Below the pieces are notes generated by a model. It saw only the letters and a list, made by a program, of their open reading frames with translations, had not been told where the DNA came from and searched no databases. This document shows positions 1 through 6,211 of a stretch of DNA of 56,114 nucleotides, piece by piece (position 1 is the first letter of the stretch; every line of letters begins with the position of its first letter). Origin of the DNA: Kluyvera sichuanensis. GTDB taxonomy: Bacteria; Pseudomonadota; Gammaproteobacteria; Enterobacterales; Enterobacteriaceae. The DNA lies in the NCBI RefSeq assembly GCF_014218705.1, contig NZ_JABBJF010000032.1, forward strand, positions 1 through 56,114. Direction: 5' to 3'. A program made the translations under genes and the position numbers.

Positions 1-65
1 TGACCCGCTGGACGTGGTTTCTTAGCTCGATAACAGCGGCCCACTTTCAGTTCTTCGATGCTCAT
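1..65 (-). CDS. Partial phage early gene, product unknown
   Basis: An ATG at 65-63 opens a frame that runs leftward off the window without a stop; the visible start reads MSIEELKVGRCYRAKKPR. The start codon overlaps the TGA of the preceding gene (ATGA), as between the other genes of this leftward operon, which supports it being real. Only 21 residues are visible, so no family can be assigned. Confidence 0.5.
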   Translation of the reverse strand, partial: MSIEELKVGRCYRAKKPRPAG

Positions 66-295
66 TGCTCGGCTCCTTGGCGTAACTGGGCGGCGCTCCT
101 GATTGTGCCACTCTTAACCCCAGCAAAAGCCTTTAGCCAAAGCTTGCGATTGAGTGGATCATCTGTTGAATACGGATTGTCAGTTACCTCAAGACCTATT
201 ACGGCGGCGTAGATTCCCTCCTCGTAAGCGTTGTCGACATCTCTGGTATTACCATCTTCATCAATTCTGCCGGCTGGCTTAATCTGATTATTCAC
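62..295 (-). CDS. Small phage protein, weakly RMF/CrpP-like
   Basis: 77 residues, no signal peptide or membrane segment. The middle (AYEEGIYAAVIGLEV ... NPYSTDDPLNRKLWLKAF) has the layout of the ribosome modulation factor/CrpP-type fold (Ala-Tyr-x-x-Gly followed by a Pro-Tyr/Trp-rich helix). The similarity is by eye only, so function is unassigned. It overlaps the preceding gene by 4 bp and the following partial gene by ATGA, so the three are probably translated in series from the prophage PR operon. Confidence 0.6.
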   Translation of the reverse strand: MNNQIKPAGRIDEDGNTRDVDNAYEEGIYAAVIGLEVTDNPYSTDDPLNRKLWLKAFAGVKSGTIRSAAQLRQGAEQ

Positions 296-675
296 GCGAT
301 ACCTCCTTCACGAAGCTGAGTAGCGAACTCATCAAGCTCAGCTAACAATTCATCAGTCCACTGAGCCGCTCTGCTTGCGTATAACATCTCCACACCCTGA
401 GCCCGCACTTCAGTCAGGTACGCGTCGGTTGCCGGGGTTTCAGGAATACAGTCACCGGCGTCGAAATACTCTTCGCTTTTATCATCCCAAATCCAGCAAT
501 CATCTTTGATGAACTTCGTCATCCCCGCATTCTCCGCTACCACCGCAGCAAGCTGCTGCTCAAGCTTGTCAAATTGACGAACCAGATATTCAGCCAGGGT
601 CTCGTTAACAAGCAGGTCACCAGGAATGCATTGACCACGCAGAAGACCTTCCATCTCGAATAAGTTAATTTTCAT
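292..675 (-). CDS. Phage early protein of the Ea22-like type, unknown function
   Basis: 127 residues. The second half contains FIKDDCWIWDD ... EEYFDAGDCIPETPATDAYL, a stretch common at the end of accessory early proteins of lambdoid phages (Ea22-like). The N-terminal half carries a short heptad-like helix around residues 33-50. No catalytic motif is visible. It is coupled by short overlaps to the genes on both sides of the leftward operon. Such genes are usually dispensable for growth, so the role is unknown. Confidence 0.65.
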   Translation of the reverse strand: MKINLFEMEGLLRGQCIPGDLLVNETLAEYLVRQFDKLEQQLAAVVAENAGMTKFIKDDCWIWDDKSEEYFDAGDCIPETPATDAYLTEVRAQGVEMLYASRAAQWTDELLAELDEFATQLREGGIA

Positions 676-971
676 GCTCTCTTCACTCCGAATGTTTTAA
701 CCAGTGCAGACTCCATGCGACCTACGCAGGAGCGAATGCGGGTAATTTCTGTCTCTGGAAAATTGCTGATTGCCATCTGATGCAGAGCGCCTTTGAGTGG
801 CTTGCTCTCGATGATTTGCATGCGATTAGCGGCGAACTTCTTCAGGGATTGCTTGATGCTTCGTCCGTCTGCTCTGGCGCATGCGCGGCATAGTTCGGCA
901 TGGAGGATGGTTTCAGGGAATTCCGGGTATTCAACTTCGATAATCTGGCGGGTATTGAGCGGCTCGGTCAT
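672..971 (-). CDS. Hypothetical phage protein
   Basis: 99 residues, basic C-terminus, no signal peptide or transmembrane segment. A Cys-x-x-x-Cys pair in AELCRACARADG near residues 28-34 could bind metal, but no second pair is seen. I do not recognise the family. It overlaps both neighbours by 4 bp, indicating translational coupling in the PR operon downstream of the replication genes. Confidence 0.6.
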   Translation of the reverse strand: MTEPLNTRQIIEVEYPEFPETILHAELCRACARADGRSIKQSLKKFAANRMQIIESKPLKGALHQMAISNFPETEITRIRSCVGRMESALVKTFGVKRA

Positions 972-1264
972 GGGATAACCCTCCCGTAAACCGACAGTAC
1001 CCGGCGCATTGCTTCACTCTGGAGGCACTCCTGGAAAATCGTGTTTACGCCATCACGGCTAATCGGCTTGCCGTCGTCTTCTGCCCATGCGTACACTCCG
1101 ACACGCCAGCGGCGCTCAAGCAGAGTTATTTCTCCACGGCGGCGCATCTTGAATGACGTAGCGGTAACGAACTGGAGAGGAATGCCGTACCGAGCGGCGA
1201 CTTCTGCCGCTGTGAAATATCCATGCTCATCCAGGAAAGACTCGATTGCTTCGCGTGCTGTCAT
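968..1264 (-). CDS. Small phage protein with a probable winged-helix DNA-binding fold
   Basis: 98 residues. The opening (AREAIESFLDEHGYFTAAEV ... YGIPLQFVTATSFKMRRRGEI) reads as a helix-turn-helix followed by a short wing, as in small winged-helix phage proteins that sit directly after the helicase loader. No enzymatic residues are visible. It overlaps the dnaC-like gene by 4 bp (ATGA). DNA binding is inferred from the pattern only. Confidence 0.6.
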   Translation of the reverse strand: MTAREAIESFLDEHGYFTAAEVAARYGIPLQFVTATSFKMRRRGEITLLERRWRVGVYAWAEDDGKPISRDGVNTIFQECLQSEAMRRVLSVYGRVIP

Positions 1265-2142
1265 GATTGGCTCCTGTAGCTATCCCAGGTGAATGACAAG
1301 GTGCATCCGCCGCCGTCGTTCATGCGGTCAATGACGCGTTCTCCGATGAATGCCGATAGCTCATCCTTGGTCTGGTTGCTGATCAGGATGGTGGGCTTCA
1401 TTTTCTCGTACCGGGTATTGATGATTTCGAACATGATTAGCTTCTCAGCCTCGCTTCCGAACTGAACGCCAACCTCATCGATAATCAGCAGGTCTGCATG
1501 GGTGAAGTGCGATATAACCTCATCCTCGCTTCTGGTGGAGTTTTTCGACCAGGTAGACTTGAAGTCGCGAGCAATTTTCAGCGCGGTAGTGAAAATCACT
1601 GAGCTCTGGTGATGCTCGATGACATGTCGAGCTATCGCCAATGCGAGATGATTTTTCCCTGTTCCCGGCTTCCCACACATCACCAATCCGCCTCCCTGCT
1701 TTAGCCGCTCGGGCCATTTTGCTGCGTACGCCTGACATACCCGCATGGCGCGATCTGCATCTTTCGTGACTGGTTGGTAGTTATCCAGGGTGCAGGAGGC
1801 AAACCGCTCAGGGATGTTCAGGGAGCTAAGCAGGGAATCAATATTTGCCTGTTTAGCGAGTCGCAGAGATTCCTGATGTTCAATTTCACGATCAGCAAGC
1901 TTGTCTCTCAGGCATTCCGGGCATTTAGATTTCGATGAAATGATTTCCCTTCCGGCGATCACCACCTTTCTGACAAATGCTGTGTAGTCACCGTGCTTAC
2001 AGCAATTCGCATGGACCTCTTCGAAGGAAACTCCATCCTGCGATTCAGGCTTGGCATGGCTGATGGATTCAATCTCTCGACGCAACGACTCAATGTCTTT
2101 CAGTTGGCCGTCAAGAATCTGTCTGTGCATGTTGATATTCAT
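1261..2142 (-). CDS. DnaC-type replicative helicase loader
   Basis: An AAA+ ATPase of the DnaC family, expected to load host DnaB helicase at the phage origin. The Walker A segment GKPGTGKNH (about residues 157-165), with Asn in place of the usual Ser/Thr after Lys, is the form in E. coli DnaC; Walker B is LLIIDEVGVQ, and the end FTWDSYRSQS matches DnaC's C-terminus. An N-terminal Cys cluster (CCKHG ... KCPEC) may bind zinc. I chose the ATG at 2142, not an ATG 18 bp upstream, because GAGG lies 8 nt before it. It follows the O-type initiator by 2 bp and serves as the phage P equivalent. Confidence 0.9.
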   Translation of the reverse strand: MNINMHRQILDGQLKDIESLRREIESISHAKPESQDGVSFEEVHANCCKHGDYTAFVRKVVIAGREIISSKSKCPECLRDKLADREIEHQESLRLAKQANIDSLLSSLNIPERFASCTLDNYQPVTKDADRAMRVCQAYAAKWPERLKQGGGLVMCGKPGTGKNHLALAIARHVIEHHQSSVIFTTALKIARDFKSTWSKNSTRSEDEVISHFTHADLLIIDEVGVQFGSEAEKLIMFEIINTRYEKMKPTILISNQTKDELSAFIGERVIDRMNDGGGCTLSFTWDSYRSQS

Positions 2143-2144
2143 CG

Positions 2145-3095
2145 TTAGTCCCTCGCCCATGCAGGAATTTCGGTTTTCCCATAGTCCTTGCCAGCGAAGT
2201 TCTCAGGCATCCGACTTTGAGGTTTTGGTTGCTGCTTGCCATTTTTTGGCTCAAACAGCCCTTGCCAGCCATTTGCAATGCTCTGGTTAATGATTTCTTC
2301 AGGCTGGTATCCGTTGTTCCTGTAGCGTTCGAGAAGGTTTATCGACTGTGTAACCGTCTGCTGGGATTTGATTGGCTTTTTCAGGTCATGCCGGTACGAA
2401 ACCCACGAAGCCCATAGCGAGGAAGATAACCATTCTGGCAATGGAGAATTGTTGGGATCGAAACTAACGGGCTTAGGCGTCTTATTTGTTTTATTACTAT
2501 TGTCTTTCTTGTCTTTTGTATGTTTGTCTTTTGTGTTTACCTGATTCGGGTAAGTGTCGTTACCTGATTCGGGTAAACTTTTCTTACCTGATTCGGGTAA
2601 ATTTACCTCTTTCAGGTAAGGTTTTATTTTCTTACCTGGTTCGGGTAAATTTACCTCTTTCAGGTAAGGTTTTATTTTCTTACCTGATTCGGGTAAATTT
2701 ACCTCTTTCAGGTAAGGTTTTATTTTCTTACCTGATTCGGGTAAACAAGACCATTCACTAACCGCTTTGTTAATGCCTATGGTTCGACCTGATTGGGTAA
2801 GAATTCCACGCCTCACCAATGTGCTTTTTGCTGCCGAACATTTATGAGAAAGAATCCCGGTTAGCGCAGAAAGCTGTTCGTTGCTAACCCAATCGGATTT
2901 CTTGTTAAAGCCATAGGTTTTGCGCATTACAGCCATGAAAACCAGTAGCTGATGCTGAGACAAGCCAGCCAGCATGACAGCTTCAAGAAGTTCGTTGGCA
3001 ATGCGCGTATAGCCATCTTCAAGATCTGCCACGCGCGGCTCCTTAAGTGCCACGTCAGGCACAGGGAAATTGATTACTCTGGCGATATTTGCCAT
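2145..3095 (-). CDS. Phage replication initiator (O-type) with embedded origin repeats
   Basis: 316 residues. The N-terminal domain (about 20-115) is the winged-helix DNA-binding region of phage O proteins (LSQHQLLVFMAVMRKTYGFN ... KSDWVSNEQLSALTG). It is followed by three copies of LPESGKKIKPYLKEVN at about residues 118-165, which are the translation of DNA iterons. A Lys/Asn-rich linker and a C-terminal domain (WASWVSYRHDLKKPIKS ...) of the kind that contacts the helicase loader complete it. As in lambda, the origin lies inside the gene. It precedes the DnaC-like gene directly. Confidence 0.88.
   Translation of the reverse strand: MANIARVINFPVPDVALKEPRVADLEDGYTRIANELLEAVMLAGLSQHQLLVFMAVMRKTYGFNKKSDWVSNEQLSALTGILSHKCSAAKSTLVRRGILTQSGRTIGINKAVSEWSCLPESGKKIKPYLKEVNLPESGKKIKPYLKEVNLPEPGKKIKPYLKEVNLPESGKKSLPESGNDTYPNQVNTKDKHTKDKKDNSNKTNKTPKPVSFDPNNSPLPEWLSSSLWASWVSYRHDLKKPIKSQQTVTQSINLLERYRNNGYQPEEIINQSIANGWQGLFEPKNGKQQPKPQSRMPENFAGKDYGKTEIPAWARD
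2537..2744. repeat. Iteron array: probable prophage replication origin
   Basis: Nine 17-bp imperfect palindromes lie inside the O-type gene. Five read TTACCTGATTCGGGTAA (starts 2537, 2560, 2584, 2680, 2728), one has a GG variant (2632) and three read TTACCTCTTTCAGGTAA (2603, 2651, 2699). The last three repeats of the pair form a 48-bp period. Start-to-start spacings are 23, 24, 19, 29, 19, 29, 19 and 29 bp. By analogy with lambda ori these are the sites bound by the initiator; the AT-rich tract at about 2480-2530 beside them is a candidate unwinding region. Confidence 0.8.
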
Positions 3096-3127
3096 AATTA
3101 CTCCTGTGAATTGATCCAGTTATTCGG

Positions 3128-3442
3128 CTAGAATTTCATGGTTATCTGATCAGAACGCTCCGCTCCAACGGGGCGTTTTTTCTTTCCGCACATCCTCTCT
3201 TCCAGCAAGTCAGCCAGTCCCACAACCACACGTGAAATGTCGTCGTCAGTAATCGAGTAACCGATGAATTCGAGTAGTGCAGCCATGCGCGGGATGTAGT
3301 GCTTCTTCCACTGTGTTACCGATGATTTGTTTACGCCGAGATGCTCAGCTACCTGGGTAGTTCCGAGGATGGCGATACGGTTTAAGATCCAACTCTCAAT
3401 GTTTCGAGCGCTGGTTTTGTTGCGTGTTGTTAAGTCATCCAT
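3128..3442 (-). CDS. cII: CII-type phage transcriptional activator
   Basis: 104 residues. The helix-turn-helix GTTQVAEHLGVNKSSVTQWK (about residues 28-47) and following IPRMAALLEFIGYSI match the lambda/P22 CII family, tetrameric activators of the repressor-establishment promoter and of int. It lies between cro and the O-type gene, the canonical position. A family-typical basic, Ser/Asp-containing tail follows. The PRE site was not identified. Confidence 0.85.
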   Translation of the reverse strand: MDDLTTRNKTSARNIESWILNRIAILGTTQVAEHLGVNKSSVTQWKKHYIPRMAALLEFIGYSITDDDISRVVVGLADLLEERMCGKKKRPVGAERSDQITMKF

Positions 3443-3580
3443 TTGGTAAATTCCTAGTGTGTTAAATAGTTAATTGATAAATCGTTTGTTCTTTATATCG
3501 TGCACCATTGACAGTCATCCATGACCACGCCGGGCACCCGACCATATACCGGGCCGTTCGGTACTAAAAGTACATTTTTA

Positions 3581-3811
3581 TTACATGACTAATTGCTGCT
3601 TACCGATACGGCGAATCTGTGCTGCTGAATACTTGCCGCCTGATGCTTTGGCGATCTTGTCCGCGTACTCGGTTTCTCCTGTAAACTCGGTACGCGGCAG
3701 AGAACCACGCTCAATCCATTTGTAAATGGCCTTGGGCGTAAGTCCGCAAACCTCAGCCACAACAGATACACGAACGGATTTAATGACGTGTCCAAACGTA
3801 ACTTCGTTCAT
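3581..3811 (-). CDS. cro: Cro-type repressor
   Basis: 76 residues from the ATG at 3811. An in-frame ATG two codons upstream (3817) is less likely because GGAG sits 8 nt before 3811. The helix-turn-helix VSVVAEVCGLTPKAIYKWIE followed by RGSLPRTEFTGETEYADKIA is that of P22-like Cro proteins. It is the first gene of the leftward operon, divergent from the repressor gene, and should bind the operators at 3827-3898. Confidence 0.85.
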   Translation of the reverse strand: MNEVTFGHVIKSVRVSVVAEVCGLTPKAIYKWIERGSLPRTEFTGETEYADKIAKASGGKYSAAQIRRIGKQQLVM

Positions 3812-3842
3812 TTGCATCTCCAGTGGTGAACTTGTAGTTCAT

Positions 3843-3870
3843 ATTATGACGGAACTGATAGTACAGTCAA
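3843..3870 (-). promoter_or_regulatory. PR promoter for cro-cII-O
   Basis: Read on the minus strand: -35 TTGACT (3870-3865), 16-nt spacer, -10 CATAAT (3848-3843), predicted start about 3836, cro ATG at 3811. Operators at 3827-3841 and 3851-3865 overlap the start and spacer, so repressor binding would block it. Confidence 0.7.
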
Positions 3871-3877
3871 GTACAGA

Positions 3878-3883
3878 TATAGT
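3878..3883 (+). promoter_or_regulatory. Candidate PRM -10 box for the repressor gene
   Basis: TATAGT at 3878-3883 lies 7 nt before the ATG at 3891, so a transcript would start at or next to the AUG, as the leaderless lambda PRM transcript does. No good -35 is present 17 bp upstream, as expected for a promoter that needs activation by repressor. This is inference from spacing. Confidence 0.35.
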
Positions 3884-3890
3884 TGAACTG

Positions 3891-4598
3891 ATGGTTCAAC
3901 AAAATGAGCGTGAAAAATTCTCGCTAAGGCTTGCGCTGGCCTGTGATAAGGCGGGACTTCCACAACATGGCAGGCAGGCTGATCTAGCTGCTAGAATGAA
4001 ACTTACACCGAAGGCCGTAAGTAAGTGGTTTAATGGCGAATCGGTTCCAAGAAAGGAGAAGATGGAGTTGCTAGCATCGGTGCTGGGGACTACAGCTGCT
4101 TACCTTCATGGGTACGCTACAGAGGACGGTATCACACCTAACCACGCCTCTAAGGTGTCCGACTCTTATCGAGTGGACGTATTAGATGTTCAAGCGAGTG
4201 CTGGGCCGGGGACTATGATTTCCAATGAATTCATTGAGAAGGTCAGGGCTATTGAGTACACAACTGAGCACGCCAGAACTTTATTTAATGGCAGGCCTCA
4301 AGACCATATAAAAGTCATCACTGTTAGTGGCGACAGCATGGAGGGGACTATCAATCCTGGTGACGAGATCTTCGTTGATGTGTCCGTTAACCATTTTGAT
4401 GCTGACGGAATTTATGTTTTCGTCTATGGCAGAACCCTTCATGTAAAACGCCTGCAGATGCAGAAAGACAAGCTAGTTGTCATATCTGACAATCCGATAT
4501 ACGAGCGCTGGCATATTGAAGAAGCTGACGAAGACCAGCTTCACGTGGTAGCCAAGGTCTTGCTTCGTCAGTCGATAGATTATCGTCGGTTCGGATAA
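3891..4598 (+). CDS. cI: CI/C2-type lysogenic repressor (S24 self-cleaving)
   Basis: 235 residues from ATG 3891. The helix-turn-helix QADLAARMKLTPKAVSKWF lies at about residues 28-46. The C-terminal S24 domain has cleavage site Ala104-Gly105 (SAGPG), nucleophile Ser149 in SGDSMEG and general base Lys186 in HVKRL; the Ser-Lys spacing of 37 equals that of LexA. The repressor should therefore self-cleave with RecA, making the prophage SOS-inducible. An in-frame ATG at 3846 would add 15 residues, but it lies in the PR -10 box and the added codons cover two operators, so 3891 is preferred. Neither start has a clear Shine-Dalgarno. Confidence 0.88.
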   Translation: MVQQNEREKFSLRLALACDKAGLPQHGRQADLAARMKLTPKAVSKWFNGESVPRKEKMELLASVLGTTAAYLHGYATEDGITPNHASKVSDSYRVDVLDVQASAGPGTMISNEFIEKVRAIEYTTEHARTLFNGRPQDHIKVITVSGDSMEGTINPGDEIFVDVSVNHFDADGIYVFVYGRTLHVKRLQMQKDKLVVISDNPIYERWHIEEADEDQLHVVAKVLLRQSIDYRRFG

Positions 4599-4658
4599 AA
4601 ATAAATTACCTTAAAGTTCATTATGTTATGACAAAATGGACTTTTTTTACCTAAAATA

Positions 4659-4697
4659 TGTACTATTGGTACTTTACATGAATGAACTTTCAGTACA
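4659..4697. promoter_or_regulatory. Left operators (OL)
   Basis: TGAACTTTCAGTACA at 4683-4697 matches TGAACT-N3-AGTTCA with one mismatch. TGTACTATTGGTACT at 4659-4673 is a weaker match exactly 24 bp upstream, the same start-to-start spacing as the first two right operators. A third half-site, AGTTCA, lies at 4615-4620. They sit just after the repressor gene and over the rightward promoter. Confidence 0.6.
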
Positions 4698-4701
4698 TTA
4701 T
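4673..4701 (+). promoter_or_regulatory. PL promoter of the long rightward operon
   Basis: -35 TTTACA (4673-4678), 17-nt spacer, -10 CATTAT (4696-4701). The strong left operator 4683-4697 fills the spacer. No other promoter of similar quality is visible before the HNH gene at 4846. Confidence 0.6.
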
Positions 4702-4708
4702 AAGTCCA

Positions 4709-4803
4709 TCGAAACAACACAGCGTTTCGGTCAGTCGAACGGCGCGACAGTAAACCATGCGTCGGGAGCGCGGCGGGTTCAGGATGAACGGCAATGCTGC
4801 TCA
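4709..4803 (+). ncRNA. Structured PL leader RNA, candidate antitermination element
   Basis: Between PL and the first gene the RNA can form several hairpins: GTCG/CGAC at about 4735-4749, and a bulged stem in which GCGGC (about 4769) pairs with GCTGC (about 4797) around GTTCA-GGA-TGAAC. No N-like gene follows PL, although the operon contains several terminators. HK022-type phages use structured put RNAs at this position. I could not match the sequence to put, so identity is a hypothesis. Confidence 0.3.
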
Positions 4804-4845
4804 ATAAAGTGCTCATCACAATGAGTTTTCATTGGAGAAATTATC

Positions 4846-5346
4846 GTGATGAGAAATAGCACATCGAAATGCAATCCTCTTTGTGATTTAGATAAATTCC
4901 TTTCTTACGATGAAGAAACCGGCGCTTTTATTTGGCTTCAAGCAATGAAAGGTAGATTAAGTGGCAAGGTCGCCGGGGCAATAGATAAGGATGGATACAG
5001 GATCATATGCTTTAAAGGGAAGCTTTATAAAGCTCACAGACTGGCTTGGTATATTAAATATGGATACATGCCTACAGAAACGATCGACCATATAAATCTC
5101 ATTAGGGATGATAACAGAATAAATAATCTTCGCCTTGCGACAATGTTTGAGCAAGGAAGGAATAAGAGAAAACCAATAAACAACAAGTCTGGATATGTAG
5201 GAATCACATGGTCGGCATCTTCAAATAAGTGGCTGGCTCAAGTCTGTTTTAATAAAAAGACACATTATGCGGGGAAGTTCAATGATATTGAGGATGCGGT
5301 AATTGCTCGTAACAAACTGAAAAGCAAACTAGTTTCTGAACTTTAA
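4846..5346 (+). CDS. HNH endonuclease with AP2-like DNA-binding C-terminus
   Basis: 166 residues. The HNH core is KAHRLAWYIKYGYMPTETID followed by HINLIRDDNRINNLRLAT (about residues 64-102), with the conserved His, Asp-His and Asn residues of HNH_3 free-standing endonucleases. The C-terminal part (NNKSGYVGITW ... KWLAQVCFNKKTHYAGKFND) is the AP2-like/NUMOD DNA-binding segment seen in homing endonucleases. The start may be GTG 4846 or ATG 4849, with GGAG at 4834-4837. Codon use is more AT-rich than in the genes further along, consistent with a separate arrival. First gene after PL. Confidence 0.85.
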   Translation: MMRNSTSKCNPLCDLDKFLSYDEETGAFIWLQAMKGRLSGKVAGAIDKDGYRIICFKGKLYKAHRLAWYIKYGYMPTETIDHINLIRDDNRINNLRLATMFEQGRNKRKPINNKSGYVGITWSASSNKWLAQVCFNKKTHYAGKFNDIEDAVIARNKLKSKLVSEL

Positions 5347-5423
5347 AGCAGGCATTTCAACGCCGCCAGCCATCGCAGCAGCAAATCGGTTACGGCGCGT
5401 TAATTAACTTATGAGGTGAGGTA

Positions 5424-5687
5424 ATGGATATTAAAAAATTACTCCAAGAAATTGAAAACTTGGAATCAAACATAAGAGACATAGACAACTTATTGGGAGC
5501 GCATGGGCTGCATGGATTTAACTTGATTGTTGTTGCAGCTAACAATACCCAATGGAGAGGCGCCGCCGATCAGGAGTTTCTAATTGAAGCACTCAAATCG
5601 AAAAGAAACGAGATGCACGAGAGGCTTGTGAAGTTGATTGATGCGGTTGGAGTTGTTGAAAAGGTAATTGATGGACTGGTCGCTTAG
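5424..5687 (+). CDS. Small coiled-coil phage protein, unknown function
   Basis: 87 residues with a strong ribosome site (GAGGTGAGG, 5412-5420). Residues 1-25 and 55-85 are heptad-like helices (IKKLLQEIENLESNIRDIDN and IEALKSKRNEMHERLVKLID). No signal peptide or motif is present. The stop codon lies inside the loop of a terminator hairpin. The family is not recognised. Confidence 0.65.
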   Translation: MDIKKLLQEIENLESNIRDIDNLLGAHGLHGFNLIVVAANNTQWRGAADQEFLIEALKSKRNEMHERLVKLIDAVGVVEKVIDGLVA

Positions 5688-5698
5688 GCGGCCTTTTT
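5678..5698 (+). terminator. Rho-independent terminator
   Basis: Stem GGTCGC (5678-5683), loop TTAG, stem GCGGCC (5688-5693), then TTTTT. It overlaps the last codons of the 87-residue gene, so it would cut the PL transcript unless antitermination acts. Confidence 0.6.
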
Positions 5699-5730
5699 AT
5701 TAGCTCACGATACAAACAGAGGGTAAGGCG

Positions 5731-6156
5731 ATGGAAGAGCAGGCTAACAAGATTCTTGTTGAGCTTTTGCAGAAAGCGGTTGGTGGGATTGATGCCGCAG
5801 TATCATTCAGTCAGGCGCAGATACCGGACATTGTTCACCAGTTGCTGGTTTGGAATTTTGTGCAAAGCATGATAGCAACGCTAATTGGAATTGCTCTAAT
5901 CTGCGCGAGTCCATTGATTGCCAAATCGATTTTATCAACGTTTGGAAAGGCGAAAATAAAAGATGGGTCGTGGACCGTAGATCAATCATTCGAATTCGTG
6001 AAGAGCATGAGCTTCCCGGCATTTATAGTTCTCGTATTCTGTGCTGGGGGATTCATTGTAAGCATTATGGTTGTCGTCAATAACATGGACTGGCTGAAAA
6101 TCTGGCTAGCTCCGAAGCTTTACCTACTCGAATACGCAGCATCACTCATCAAGTAA
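5731..6156 (+). CDS. Two-helix phage membrane protein, unknown function
   Basis: 141 residues. An N-terminal amphipathic region (1-40) precedes TM1 at about 44-68 (SMIATLIGIALICASPLIA) and TM2 at about 95-117 (FPAFIVLVFCAGGFIVSIMV); the tail WLAPKLYLLEYAASLIK recurs, as far as I recall, in unrelated lambdoid prophages. It lies in the early PL operon, not in a lysis cassette, so a holin role is unlikely; superinfection exclusion or another host-takeover role is possible. Own ribosome site GAGGGTAAGGCG upstream; a strong terminator follows. Confidence 0.7.
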   Translation: MEEQANKILVELLQKAVGGIDAAVSFSQAQIPDIVHQLLVWNFVQSMIATLIGIALICASPLIAKSILSTFGKAKIKDGSWTVDQSFEFVKSMSFPAFIVLVFCAGGFIVSIMVVVNNMDWLKIWLAPKLYLLEYAASLIK

Positions 6157-6176
6157 CCCGCTCCGGCGGGTTTTTT
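6155..6176 (+). terminator. Strong rho-independent terminator
   Basis: AACCCGC (6155-6161), loop TCCG, GCGGGTT (6166-6172), T-tract to 6176. It follows the membrane-protein gene within the PL operon. Confidence 0.8.
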
Positions 6177-6211
6177 ATTACCTCATACCTCACCGCATTT
6201 AGGGGGACACA

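Larger units (their letters stand above)
3827..3898. promoter_or_regulatory. Right operator cluster (three repressor/Cro sites)
   Basis: Three 15-bp sites fit TGAACT-N3-AGTTCA. They are 3827-3841 (TGAACTTGTAGTTCA, a perfect inverted repeat), 3851-3865 (GGAACTGATAGTACA, two mismatches) and 3884-3898 (TGAACTGATGGTTCA, one mismatch). The first two start 24 bp apart, the last two 33 bp apart. The first covers the PR start region, the second lies between its -35 and -10, and the third covers the 5' end of the repressor gene, the layout of lambda OR1-OR3. Confidence 0.75.

Noticed and set aside
2537..2744. Regularly spaced repeats resembling a small CRISPR array
   Set aside because: The repeats are 17-bp palindromes with 2-12-bp gaps of repeated sequence, no unique spacers, and lie inside an initiator gene; they are origin iterons.
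3726..3890. Longer N-terminus for the repressor (start at 3726 or 3846)
   Set aside because: The 3726 start would read through cro and all operators; 3846 lies in the PR -10 box. The product from 3891 starts at a distance from the helix-turn-helix typical of the family.
4636..4824. 62-codon frame over the PL promoter and leader
   Set aside because: It starts inside the operator/promoter region, spans the structured leader and has no ribosome site.
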